From Hungatella sp. UBA3048 (GTDB lineage Bacteria > Bacillota > Clostridia > Lachnospirales > Lachnospiraceae), in NCBI GenBank assembly GCA_002367105.1, contig DFCS01000032.1, positions 1 to 40,662 of the forward strand: DNA of 40,662 nucleotides, given 5' to 3'. Of the stretch, positions 8,889 to 16,667 are shown one piece after another. The position numbers and the translations under genes are program-made. The notes under the pieces were generated by a model that saw only the letters and a program-made list of their open reading frames with translations, was not told the origin of the DNA and ran no database searches. Position 1 is the first letter of the stretch. Each line of letters starts with the position of its first letter.

Positions 8889-9875
8889 CTACATTTCACA
8901 AATTACTTTTTTCAGTACTCTCTTACCTAAATCTGTTTCCATATGGTTAATCACAGGCTTTATTGCCTTGACTTCAACAGCGTGCTTTAATAAATGGCTT
9001 TTCTTTAACTGTCCGTTTACACATTCTGCCAGACGGTCTCCCTCATCCAGCCTGCCTGACAGGTATACGTTTTCGATGGGAAACATCATACAGATCATCT
9101 GCAATATATTTACAATTCCTTCAGAAAGTTTGTCAGCGGTTATTTTTTTACCTGCATTTTCAACGAAGGGGGTCATATCCGCTTTCTTGCCCTCCGTCAT
9201 ATCAAGAAATGTCCCATTGGAGGTTATGGAAACAAAGATCTTTTTTCCAATCTCTATGTGTGCACTGTTAAGGCTCTCTTCTTTTTTCAAGATTTGCCGA
9301 AAGGAATAAACCTGAGAATATTCTTCCATGACAGGTACTTTAAACTGGGTTTTCACCGCCTCACAGAATGATATGCTGGCGGAAGACAATGAGGTGGAAT
9401 ACATAACATTAAAATCACTGGGGCTCATATCCTCCTGGAACAAAAGCCCGATTCCGGCCAATTTCCCATTGCAAAAATTCTCCGCATCCTCCCTTATGCA
9501 ATGGGCGACTTTTTCAAGCAGTTCATTGCCGGTAATGTAATAATCGGATATCAGAACGCTATGTTTTTTTTCCAGCGCCAGATCTAAAAAATGTAAAACG
9601 GCTCTTCTCCAGCCAATTTCCAGAATTGCGATGTATCCTTTGCTGTTATTGACCGATAATTCGATTCTTTTTCTGCCGCCTGTGGATGTGGTCACACCGT
9701 TTTCCACGATCCAGCCTTTTTCTATTAATTCCGATGTCAGAGATGAAACCGTACTCGGTGAAAGCCCTATGATTTCGGATAATTCTATACGGGAAACCGT
9801 TTCCTTTTCTAAAATGACATTCATGATCAATCGCAAATTTTCCCGTTTCATGTCCTGTAAACCGCTTTTTTTCAT
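8889..9875 (-). CDS. ROK-family transcriptional regulator
   Basis: This 328-residue regulator has an N-terminal winged helix-turn-helix (residues about 10-75; SRIELSEIIGLSPSTVSSLT is the recognition region, GGRKRIEL the wing end) joined to a ROK-fold effector domain. The usual ROK kinase zinc cluster CxCGxxGC and a clear phosphate loop are absent, so it should bind a ligand rather than phosphorylate it. It is the first gene of the minus-strand cluster and likely represses it until the pathway substrate or a derivative is present. A consensus promoter lies upstream with a short inverted repeat in its spacer. The ATG at 9875 follows AAGGAAGG with a rather long spacing. Confidence 0.85.
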   Translation of the reverse strand: MKKSGLQDMKRENLRLIMNVILEKETVSRIELSEIIGLSPSTVSSLTSELIEKGWIVENGVTTSTGGRKRIELSVNNSKGYIAILEIGWRRAVLHFLDLALEKKHSVLISDYYITGNELLEKVAHCIREDAENFCNGKLAGIGLLFQEDMSPSDFNVMYSTSLSSASISFCEAVKTQFKVPVMEEYSQVYSFRQILKKEESLNSAHIEIGKKIFVSITSNGTFLDMTEGKKADMTPFVENAGKKITADKLSEGIVNILQMICMMFPIENVYLSGRLDEGDRLAECVNGQLKKSHLLKHAVEVKAIKPVINHMETDLGKRVLKKVICEM

Positions 9876-9928
9876 ATTTGTACATCGCCTTCCTTCTTTT
9901 TTCGGTCTCCGAAATAAGTTCTGTTTTA

Positions 9929-9957
9929 AAAATATATCAATTGTAACAAATTGTCAA
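9929..9957 (-). promoter_or_regulatory. Promoter of ROK/hydantoinase cluster
   Basis: A perfect -35 TTGACA (9957-9952) and a -10 TATTTT (9934-9929) are separated by 17 bases, directed at the ROK gene. CAATT-N6-AATTG lies inside the spacer and is a candidate operator for the regulator's own control. Confidence 0.65.
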
Positions 9958-10102
9958 TCGAATCTTACCTATCTCTCTTATTTTAAGCAATATGCACGAA
10001 TTTATTTCTCAAATTTGTCAAATCCTCCAATACTTAGTGACCGTAAGGCGAAATTCATCTATATCAAAATATTTTCTATATTTATATCTTTTTGTGCATT
10101 TT

Positions 10103-10131
10103 TTGACAACATGCTTCATATATTCTATATA
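10103..10131 (+). promoter_or_regulatory. Promoter of GGDEF gene
   Basis: TTGACA (10103-10108), a 17-base spacer and TATATA (10126-10131) lie 43 bases before the start codon of the diguanylate cyclase gene. It is divergent from the ROK promoter. Confidence 0.65.
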
Positions 10132-10174
10132 AGGCCTATTTCTATTTTCATAGCACTTATGGGAGAAAGTGAAA

Positions 10175-11818
10175 ATGAACGGAGAAACTTTTTTAGACCG
10201 CATTCCTTGCGGCATACTGAAGCTTAAAACTGATGAAGATCTTACCATTCTTTACGCCAATCAGGCTGTTAAAACATTGTTTCAAACGCCTGCTTCACTT
10301 GGGGACATGGTATGTGAATCAGAATATCCTGAGCTGCTGATGGAAATTCGCAGCCGACTGTCAGGCGAAGCAGCCAGTTTTGAATTGGAATTCAAAGCAA
10401 AAATACAAAAAAGCTGCATCTGGTGTTCCTTACAATTGAATTACATCCCTGAGGAGGAACTATTGTACTGTGCAATCTCCGATATCACATGTATGAAAAA
10501 ATTCCAGGAACACTTAAGGATCCGAGAAGAACAATACCGGCTGGCAAGCCGGCATTCCGGCTGCCTTGTAAGCATCTATGACATCCCTTCCAGAACCCTA
10601 TCTCCATCGCCTGAATTTTCCAGAACTTTCCCCTTACCCTACACCCAGCCGCTCTCCCCCGAATTCCTTATTGAAAACGGCATAGTGCACAAGGAAAGTG
10701 TCACTGACTTTCTGGAATTTTATGATGACATGGAAAAAGGGATACCCGAGGGAAAGTGCATCACACGCCTGAAAATATGTTCCGGAGATTATCATTGGTT
10801 TTCCTCACAATATTCCCTGGTGTGTACTGAGGAGCAAAAACCGCTCAGGGGAATCATATCCTACCAGGATATTACGGATCAATATGAAAAAGAACTGGCT
10901 TATCAAAAGTGGATGGAATACATGCGTGAACAGAAAAAGGACTGTATCGGCTATTATGAATATAATTTAAAATTCGATTTATTCGAAGAAATCATTGGTG
11001 AAATGACTCAGACCATGCCGGAATATGTCTCCAATTCTTTTTCCAGCATTATGACCTACATAGCAGAGAATCATATTTTTGAAGAAGACCGGGAAATGTT
11101 TTTAAAATTCTTTAATAAAAACCAATTACTCTACCACTACTATCGGGGGAACCGTTCCTTACGGCTGGAACACCGGCGTATACGCCCTGATTCCACCGTC
11201 TACTGGGGACTTGGCATGGTACAGATTGTTTCCGATCCTTATACCGATACGATTAAGGCATTTATTCTCATCAAGGATATTGATGCAGCCAAACAGGAGG
11301 CCCTGAATCTTCAGGAGCTTTCCAAACAAGATTCTCTTACCGGGCTGCTAAACAGGGCAACTGCCATACATGCAATCCGCAATACATTAAAAAACAGCCA
11401 GGGGCATCACATCCTTATTATGCTGGATATTGACCGTTTCAAGCAACTGAATGATAATTACGGGCACCAGTTTGGGGATAAGGCCCTCCACCGCGCCGCT
11501 TCAAGGCTAAAATCCGTGTTAAGGCGCGATGACATCTTCGGTCGGCTGGGAGGCGATGAGTTTATCATATTATTAAAAGATGTGGCTTACAGCATGGATT
11601 TGTACGCTCGTCTGGAAAATTTATGCAGTCTCATCGGCAGTGCCCTGGAACCGGAAGCACATATTTCCGGCAGTCTGGGAACGGCCGCCTATCCGGAAGA
11701 TGGAACTGTATTTGAGGAATTATATGAAAAGGCCGACATTGCTCTTTATCACGCAAAGAAACACGGCCGCAGCCAGTATGCGGTTTATGAACCTGGTATG
11801 AGTATGGCAAAATTATAA
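10175..11818 (+). CDS. PAS-domain diguanylate cyclase (GGDEF)
   Basis: This enzyme makes cyclic di-GMP from two GTP. Its C-terminal domain (residues about 380-545) has an intact GGDEF active site at 459-463 and an RxxD inhibitory site (RRDD) just upstream, so the product should feed back on it. The N-terminal 370 residues hold about three PAS-like modules: residues about 1-110 (DRIPCGIL, AISDIT), about 120-245 (IISYQDITDQYEKE) and about 250-375 (FILIKDIDAAKQEA). No membrane segment is visible, so the signal is probably cytosolic. The ATG at 10175 has GGGAGA 8 bases upstream; an in-frame GTG two codons earlier sits too close to it. It is monocistronic between its own promoter and a strong terminator. 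No c-di-GMP phosphodiesterase lies in the window. Confidence 0.9.
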   Translation: MNGETFLDRIPCGILKLKTDEDLTILYANQAVKTLFQTPASLGDMVCESEYPELLMEIRSRLSGEAASFELEFKAKIQKSCIWCSLQLNYIPEEELLYCAISDITCMKKFQEHLRIREEQYRLASRHSGCLVSIYDIPSRTLSPSPEFSRTFPLPYTQPLSPEFLIENGIVHKESVTDFLEFYDDMEKGIPEGKCITRLKICSGDYHWFSSQYSLVCTEEQKPLRGIISYQDITDQYEKELAYQKWMEYMREQKKDCIGYYEYNLKFDLFEEIIGEMTQTMPEYVSNSFSSIMTYIAENHIFEEDREMFLKFFNKNQLLYHYYRGNRSLRLEHRRIRPDSTVYWGLGMVQIVSDPYTDTIKAFILIKDIDAAKQEALNLQELSKQDSLTGLLNRATAIHAIRNTLKNSQGHHILIMLDIDRFKQLNDNYGHQFGDKALHRAASRLKSVLRRDDIFGRLGGDEFIILLKDVAYSMDLYARLENLCSLIGSALEPEAHISGSLGTAAYPEDGTVFEELYEKADIALYHAKKHGRSQYAVYEPGMSMAKL

Positions 11819-11825
11819 AAGTTAA

Positions 11826-11865
11826 GGGTGCTGCATTAATCATTGATTTAGCAGCACCCTTTTTT
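11826..11865. terminator. Intrinsic terminator after GGDEF gene
   Basis: The 9-bp stem GGGTGCTGC/GCAGCACCC is followed directly by six T on the plus strand. The opposite strand gives the same stem followed by a weaker TTAACTTTT, so it may also serve the beta-glucosidase operon. Confidence 0.85.
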
Positions 11866-11919
11866 AACCTAATTAAGTAAGCAGCGAAGCGGATTATGAA
11901 GATCCGATAGACTAGAATT

Positions 11920-13380
11920 TTACAATATTTCTCCGTTGGATTTAATCACTTTTTGATACCAGGAAAAAGAATCTTTCTTAAAGCGCTTATAACTGCCATT
12001 TCCGTAATTATCCGCATCAACATAAATAAATCCATAACGTTTACTCATTTCATTGGTACCGCAACTTACTAAATCAATTGCTGTCCAAACAGTGTACCCG
12101 AATATCTCCACACCGTCTTTTACCGCTTCTTTCATCGCAGCAACATGCTCACGCAGATAATCAATGCGATAGGTATCATGCACATATCCGGACTCTTCCA
12201 ATATATCATTTGCACCAAGTCCATTTTCCGCTACAAAAAGCGGTACTTGATATTTATCATATAATCGATTCAGTGTAATTCGAAATCCAAGGGGATCGAT
12301 GGGCCAGTTCCATTCTGTTGTCTTTAAATATGGATTGGGCTCACTATCAACCAGGTTTCCGGATACACGGGTTCCTGTATCATCGTACTTAGCAACATAA
12401 GTATTATAAAAGCTAAAAGAAATAAAATCTGATGTATTTGATGCCAGTAATCTTTTTTCTTCTTCCGTAATCTCGAATTCAATGTCATGTTCAGCAAAAT
12501 ACCTCGTCATATATCCGGGATATTTCCCACGGACAGATACATCTAAGAAAAAGCAGTTTAACTGGTCGTCCTGCAATGCCGTGAACTGGTCTTCCGGTCT
12601 GCAAGTAGCGGCATAATTTTCCAGGCGGGCGATCATGCATCCAATTTTAAACTTAGGATTGATCGTTCTGGCAATGCTTGTTACTTTTGCAGCAGCCAAA
12701 AATTGATGATGGATCGCTTTATATTTTGCAGTTTCAATATTTTCGGAAACAATCCTTTCCTGTAAAATACCTGCGCCTGTATAGGGGCTGAAAACCGTCA
12801 TATTTAATTCATTAAAAATAATCCAATAGGTTACATCGTTTTTGTATTCATTTAATATTACATTTGCATACCTGACAAAGTGATGAATTGTTTCTTTGCT
12901 TTCCCAGCCATTTAATTGATCAACAATATCTACCGGCATTTCATAATGAGACATGGTTACAAGAGGTTCCATGCCATATTTCCTACACTCAGAAAATACA
13001 TTTTTGTAGAATTCCAGGCCTTCTTTGTTTGGTTCATCGGACAGGCCATCTGGAAAAATCCGCGCCCATGAAATGGATAAGCGGTAAACGTTCAGACCCA
13101 GTTCTCCAAACAATTGAATGTCTTCTTTGTATTGATGATAGAAATCGGAACCTCGCCTTTTGGGGAAATTTCCTTCCGCTCCTCCAGTCTTATTTTTTCT
13201 AAAATCTTCTTCCGTCACATCAGTGGTAAGAACTTTCAGGTTTTTTCGAATCTCAGGTTCGTAATAAGGAACAACATCAAATGATGAAAGACCTTTACCA
13301 CCTTCATTATATCCTCCTTCCACCTGATTTGCTGCAGTTGCAGCTCCCCATAAAAAATCATTTGGAAATCCTGTAATCAT
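11920..13380 (-). CDS. bglA: 6-phospho-beta-glucosidase (GH1)
   Basis: This cytosolic glycoside hydrolase family 1 enzyme splits phosphorylated beta-glucosides delivered by the adjacent PTS into glucose 6-phosphate and an aglycone or glucose. The N-terminal FLWGAATAANQVEGG is the GH1 signature. E191 in FNELN is the acid/base and E385 in AENGLG is the nucleophile. At 486 residues it is full length. GFIYVDADNYGNGSYKR near the C-terminus is the phosphate-site region typical of phospho-glucosidases. It lies 60 bases downstream of the EIIBCA gene and is the last gene of the bgl operon. The symbol is by family; bglH or ascB would be equally fitting. Confidence 0.93.
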   Translation of the reverse strand: MITGFPNDFLWGAATAANQVEGGYNEGGKGLSSFDVVPYYEPEIRKNLKVLTTDVTEEDFRKNKTGGAEGNFPKRRGSDFYHQYKEDIQLFGELGLNVYRLSISWARIFPDGLSDEPNKEGLEFYKNVFSECRKYGMEPLVTMSHYEMPVDIVDQLNGWESKETIHHFVRYANVILNEYKNDVTYWIIFNELNMTVFSPYTGAGILQERIVSENIETAKYKAIHHQFLAAAKVTSIARTINPKFKIGCMIARLENYAATCRPEDQFTALQDDQLNCFFLDVSVRGKYPGYMTRYFAEHDIEFEITEEEKRLLASNTSDFISFSFYNTYVAKYDDTGTRVSGNLVDSEPNPYLKTTEWNWPIDPLGFRITLNRLYDKYQVPLFVAENGLGANDILEESGYVHDTYRIDYLREHVAAMKEAVKDGVEIFGYTVWTAIDLVSCGTNEMSKRYGFIYVDADNYGNGSYKRFKKDSFSWYQKVIKSNGEIL

Positions 13381-13440
13381 ATTTTTATTTGTATCAAGTA
13401 TTTAGTATCAAATACATCGATACTCTCCTTTCTTATAAAG

Positions 13441-15288
13441 TTATAAAACTGCAATAATATTCGTTTCCCAATTTCCTTTACTGCCTGCTCCAAGCAGTTC
13501 AATTCTATTAAATGCAGAGGCGTTTGTTACAACTACCGGAGTTATCATGTCTACTCCTTTTTCTTTCAGATAATCTAAATTTACCTCCAGCAATTTATCA
13601 CCCACTCTTATATCATCTCCTGCATGTACTGCTGCCTCAAAGCCCACACCACCAAGTTTTGCCGAATCAATGCCAACGTGAATTAACAATTCAATCCCGC
13701 CTTTGGATTTCAAACTGATTGCATGTTTGCTTTCCGATATCATTGTTACTTGTCCATCAAATGGTGCGCGGATTTCACGGCTTTCCGGTATGATCGCTAC
13801 CCCAGGACCAACAATCTGTTTGGAGAAAATTGTATCCGGAACATCTGTAAGGGGTACGATTTTCCCTTCAATAGGACTTCTAACAAATTCTTCTTTCATT
13901 TCTTCCAAAACTGTTTGCGGCTCTTCTTTTGTATTTTTTTTCTTTTCCTTCCATAAAATTAGGGTTAATCCAAAAGAGGAAGCAAATGTAATTAACAGGC
14001 TGAGAAGAATCACGACTATGTTTCTATTATCACCGCCCTGGGTAATGTAAGCGGGGATCCCGGTGACACCCGGCATGACAAACGCATAGACTTTAACACC
14101 AAACATCGTTGCCACAAAACCTCCGATGCCCCCAGCGATCAAAGACGCAAAAAACGGTTTTTTCTCACGAATATTAACGCCATACATGGCTGGTTCCGTA
14201 ATACCAAATATAGCGGAAATACCAGTAGATAAGGCCAGTGATTTAAGCTTCTTGTCTTTTGCTTTTGTAAACACAGCCAATGTCGCCCCTGCCTGTGCAA
14301 TATTACATAAAAAGAATAATGGGGCGATAAAATCATAACCTAATTGATTTAGATTTTGCAGCACAATGGGATTCACTACATAGTGCATGCCCGTCATAAC
14401 GATCAGTGGAATTGTAGCCCCTAAAATGAGTCCCGCAACCGGACCGGATACTGCAAAAATCCATGTAAGGAAGACGGCCAAATAATAACCTGCATAATTA
14501 CCCAGGGGAGCCAATAATCCAAGTGAGATTGGCACAATTATAAACAATGACAGCATTGGCGCTATTAAAAGCCGCACTGTTTCCGGCGTTCTTTTGTCGA
14601 TAAACCGATATACCTTGCTTAATAGCCACACACTCAGCACAATCGGAATAATAGAAGCAGAGTAATTAATAAATGGAATTGTTATACCAAATACATGTAA
14701 GCCACCGCCATTTGCTGCCCCTGTTATAATTGTCGGATACATCAATGAACCGGCTGTTGTCAACGCCAGAAATTCATTGGTTTTAAATTTACGTGCCGAG
14801 GTTACGGCAAGAAGGAATGGAAGGAAGTAAAAAGCAGCATCGGATATTATATTGAACAATTGGTAAATATCGCTCTCTGCAGAGATTGCCCTGACAGCTA
14901 ATAACAATGCCAAAACACTTTTTACCATACCTGCCGCTGTAATCGCCGGTAGAACCGGAACGAATACTCCGGCTAATGTATCCATTAACTTTGTCGTGAT
15001 ATTTGTTTTTTCTGTACTCACTTCTCCGTCTTGTCTTCCTGAACCTTTCATGTGAGAAACAAAATTCTCATATACATTTTTCACATCATTTCCAATAATG
15101 ACTTGAAATTCGCTTCCTTTAAATTGAACTCCGGCGATTCCTTCTGAATCTGTTATTTCTTTTTCATTTACTTTTGAAGAATCTTTTAAATGAAATCTGA
15201 GCCGGGTAATACAATGATATACATCCAGAATATTCTCTTCTCCACCTACATTTGTTAATATAGCTTTCGTTAAATGGTTATAATCCAT
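13441..15288 (-). CDS. bglF: PTS beta-glucoside transporter EIIBCA
   Basis: This 615-residue transporter imports and phosphorylates beta-glucosides such as salicin, arbutin or cellobiose-type sugars. Residues 1-90 are EIIB with phosphocysteine C26 (YHCITRLRF). Residues about 105-450 are the membrane EIIC domain with the GITEPAMYGVN substrate loop. Residues about 470-615 are EIIA with phosphohistidine H537 (LLIHVGID). The domain order B-C-A matches BglF/BglP. The gene follows the antiterminator gene, separated by an intrinsic terminator at 15314-15356, and precedes the phospho-glucosidase. The ATG has a GGAGGTAGCAGAG ribosome site. In relatives its EIIB also phosphorylates and inactivates the antiterminator when sugar is absent. 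Confidence 0.94.
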   Translation of the reverse strand: MDYNHLTKAILTNVGGEENILDVYHCITRLRFHLKDSSKVNEKEITDSEGIAGVQFKGSEFQVIIGNDVKNVYENFVSHMKGSGRQDGEVSTEKTNITTKLMDTLAGVFVPVLPAITAAGMVKSVLALLLAVRAISAESDIYQLFNIISDAAFYFLPFLLAVTSARKFKTNEFLALTTAGSLMYPTIITGAANGGGLHVFGITIPFINYSASIIPIVLSVWLLSKVYRFIDKRTPETVRLLIAPMLSLFIIVPISLGLLAPLGNYAGYYLAVFLTWIFAVSGPVAGLILGATIPLIVMTGMHYVVNPIVLQNLNQLGYDFIAPLFFLCNIAQAGATLAVFTKAKDKKLKSLALSTGISAIFGITEPAMYGVNIREKKPFFASLIAGGIGGFVATMFGVKVYAFVMPGVTGIPAYITQGGDNRNIVVILLSLLITFASSFGLTLILWKEKKKNTKEEPQTVLEEMKEEFVRSPIEGKIVPLTDVPDTIFSKQIVGPGVAIIPESREIRAPFDGQVTMISESKHAISLKSKGGIELLIHVGIDSAKLGGVGFEAAVHAGDDIRVGDKLLEVNLDYLKEKGVDMITPVVVTNASAFNRIELLGAGSKGNWETNIIAVL

Positions 15289-15302
15289 CTCTGCTACCTC
15301 CT

Positions 15303-15356
15303 AAAATAAAAAAATACCTGGAAAAGAAGCAAATGAAATTGCTCTTTTACAGGTAT
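15303..15356 (-). terminator. Leader terminator between antiterminator gene and bglF
   Basis: On the minus strand, a stem of about 18 bp (ATACCTG arm at 15356-15350 with CAGGTAT at 15320-15314 and further pairs inside) is followed by TTTTTTATTTT. Its place just before the PTS gene fits control by the upstream BglG-type protein. I could not find a clear RAT sequence overlapping it. Confidence 0.8.
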
Positions 15357-15379
15357 AGCCTACTTAAAGTGACTCCCTA

Positions 15380-16210
15380 TTATTTATTTTCCGTTAAAAG
15401 CTTATTCAAATAAATCATTAAAAAAGTTCTTTCTGATTTACCAATTTTCTTTTTAAACTGGTATTGCAGATATTCAATAATTTTATCGGTTGTTTCATGA
15501 ATGATACTGTTTGAACAATCATAAATTGCGTTGTAAAGATTATCATCTTCATTACTAATATCTTCGTTAAGTTCCAGGCGCTTCATTAAAAAGCGTAAAT
15601 GGGTGACGAAACGAGAATAATTGATTGATTTCTTATCCAGAACAAACGCACCGGAATATTCAATGATATTTATGGATTTATTGATCACCTCTGTTGTGTT
15701 CATCGTCTCATTCAGTGATTGACTGAAACCATTATTAATGAAGTGAAGTGCAACGGCGGTAATTTCAAAATCATTAAGATGAATCTTGAATCTATCATTC
15801 AAAGATTGGACAACTCTTCTTGCCAATTCGTAATCATTTGGATAAATTCTTTTAACAATCCATCTGAGAGGATGTTCCTCTTCCTTGCCTTGATTTTTAA
15901 TTGTAGCATCCAGATGATCCAATAATGAGACCAGGCCTCCAATGCTTAATTGAAAGCATGATGATTTCTCAATGGATTCCATTATTCTCTGGACTTCAAT
16001 AATCAAATTCTCATCAATACTGTCCAGCACTTCCAGATTTATCAGATCTTTTTTATCTGCGTTTAACATATACTTTTTATCTATCTTTGATATATCCACC
16101 TCCTGACCGGCTTTTTTTCCGAAACCAATACCGGTTCCGATAAGAACGATTTCCTGTCCTTTGTCTTCAGCAAGAATTATATTATTATTATATGGCTGTA
16201 AAATTTTCAA
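15380..16210 (-). CDS. bglG: BglG/LicT-type transcriptional antiterminator
   Basis: This 276-residue RNA-binding regulator lets transcription pass the bgl leader terminator when beta-glucosides are present. Residues 1-60 are the CAT RNA-binding domain (YNNNIILA, GIGFGKKAG). PRD1 runs about 65-170 and PRD2 about 175-276, the two PTS-controlled regulation domains, with candidate phosphohistidines in LLDHLDA, FVTHLRF and IIHETT. The start is TTG at 16210, preceded by AGAGGTGA; no better ATG exists before the conserved N-terminus. It heads the operon antiterminator, EIIBCA, glucosidase, and its own leader carries the RAT/terminator pair, so it should be autoregulated. Confidence 0.92.
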   Translation of the reverse strand: MKILQPYNNNIILAEDKGQEIVLIGTGIGFGKKAGQEVDISKIDKKYMLNADKKDLINLEVLDSIDENLIIEVQRIMESIEKSSCFQLSIGGLVSLLDHLDATIKNQGKEEEHPLRWIVKRIYPNDYELARRVVQSLNDRFKIHLNDFEITAVALHFINNGFSQSLNETMNTTEVINKSINIIEYSGAFVLDKKSINYSRFVTHLRFLMKRLELNEDISNEDDNLYNAIYDCSNSIIHETTDKIIEYLQYQFKKKIGKSERTFLMIYLNKLLTENK

Positions 16211-16273
16211 TCCAATCTCACCTCTTTCACTTTTACGTTTTCAAATTAGGCAGGAACATAATATAAATCCTCT

Positions 16274-16316
16274 TAAAACAAAAAACAGACAATATCCTTA
16301 ATAGAATAATTGTCTG
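16274..16316 (-). terminator. bgl leader terminator upstream of antiterminator gene
   Basis: CAGACAAT/ATTGTCTG is an 8-bp stem with a 15-base loop, followed on the minus strand by GTTTTTTGTTTT. With the RAT just 5' of it this is the classic antitermination switch. Confidence 0.82.
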
Positions 16317-16340
16317 GTAATGCCCGTTTGGTAACACCCT
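16316..16340 (-). promoter_or_regulatory. RAT-like antiterminator target in bgl leader
   Basis: On the minus strand the leader begins GGGTGTTACC and ends GGGCATTACC in this segment. It keeps the TGTTAC and GGCA..ACC blocks of the BglG-family RAT consensus with the expected spacing. It ends at the first base pair of the terminator that follows, so RAT folding and terminator folding would compete. Confidence 0.65.
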
Positions 16341-16354
16341 AAAATTATAATAAA

Positions 16355-16383
16355 AATATAGCTTATTTTTAAATTGTTGTCAA
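16355..16383 (-). promoter_or_regulatory. Promoter of bgl operon
   Basis: TTGACA (16383-16378), a 17-base spacer and TATATT (16360-16355) face the antiterminator gene. Transcription would start just 5' of the RAT. Confidence 0.7.
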
Positions 16384-16417
16384 CCCAAAATTAATAATTA
16401 ATTTTACAGGATCATGC

Positions 16418-16450
16418 AAAAAATGTCCTGTGGTGTTCTCCACAGGACAT
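16418..16450 (-). terminator. Terminator of tRNA-Leu(CAG)
   Basis: An 11-bp stem, ATGTCCTGTGG with CCACAGGACAT, is followed by TTTTTT on the minus strand. A nearly identical hairpin ends the tRNA-Leu pair at 36358-36385. Confidence 0.85.
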
Positions 16451-16462
16451 TAAGTATAGCTA

Positions 16463-16546
16463 TGCAGAAGAAGGGACTTGAACCCTCAAGGTATTGCTAC
16501 CACACGGACCTGAACCGTGCGCGTCTGCCAATTCCGCCACTTCTGC
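16463..16546 (-). tRNA. tRNA-Leu (anticodon CAG)
   Basis: This is a complete 84-base class II tRNA: acceptor GCAGAAG/CTTCTGC, anticodon stem CACGG/CCGTG with loop TTCAGGT giving CAG, a long variable arm and a GTTCAAGTC T-loop. CCA is not encoded. An identical gene lies at 36543-36626. Confidence 0.95.
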
Positions 16547-16585
16547 TTTTCAATTGTTCGAATTGGTAATTCAATTCGTACAATT

Positions 16586-16614
16586 ATATTACTATACTTT
16601 TAGCAAATAATCAA
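16586..16614 (-). promoter_or_regulatory. Promoter of tRNA-Leu(CAG)
   Basis: TTGATT (16614-16609), a 17-base spacer and TAATAT (16591-16586) lie 40 bases before the tRNA. Confidence 0.5.
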
Positions 16615-16667
16615 GTACTTTTTTATTTTCTTTTCCGCAAAGAATATTCCTGTGAAAGTGGCAATCC

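Noticed and set aside
15300..15379. A second RAT before bglF
   Set aside because: The TGTTAC and GGCA..ACC blocks are missing there. Only a terminator hairpin is supported.
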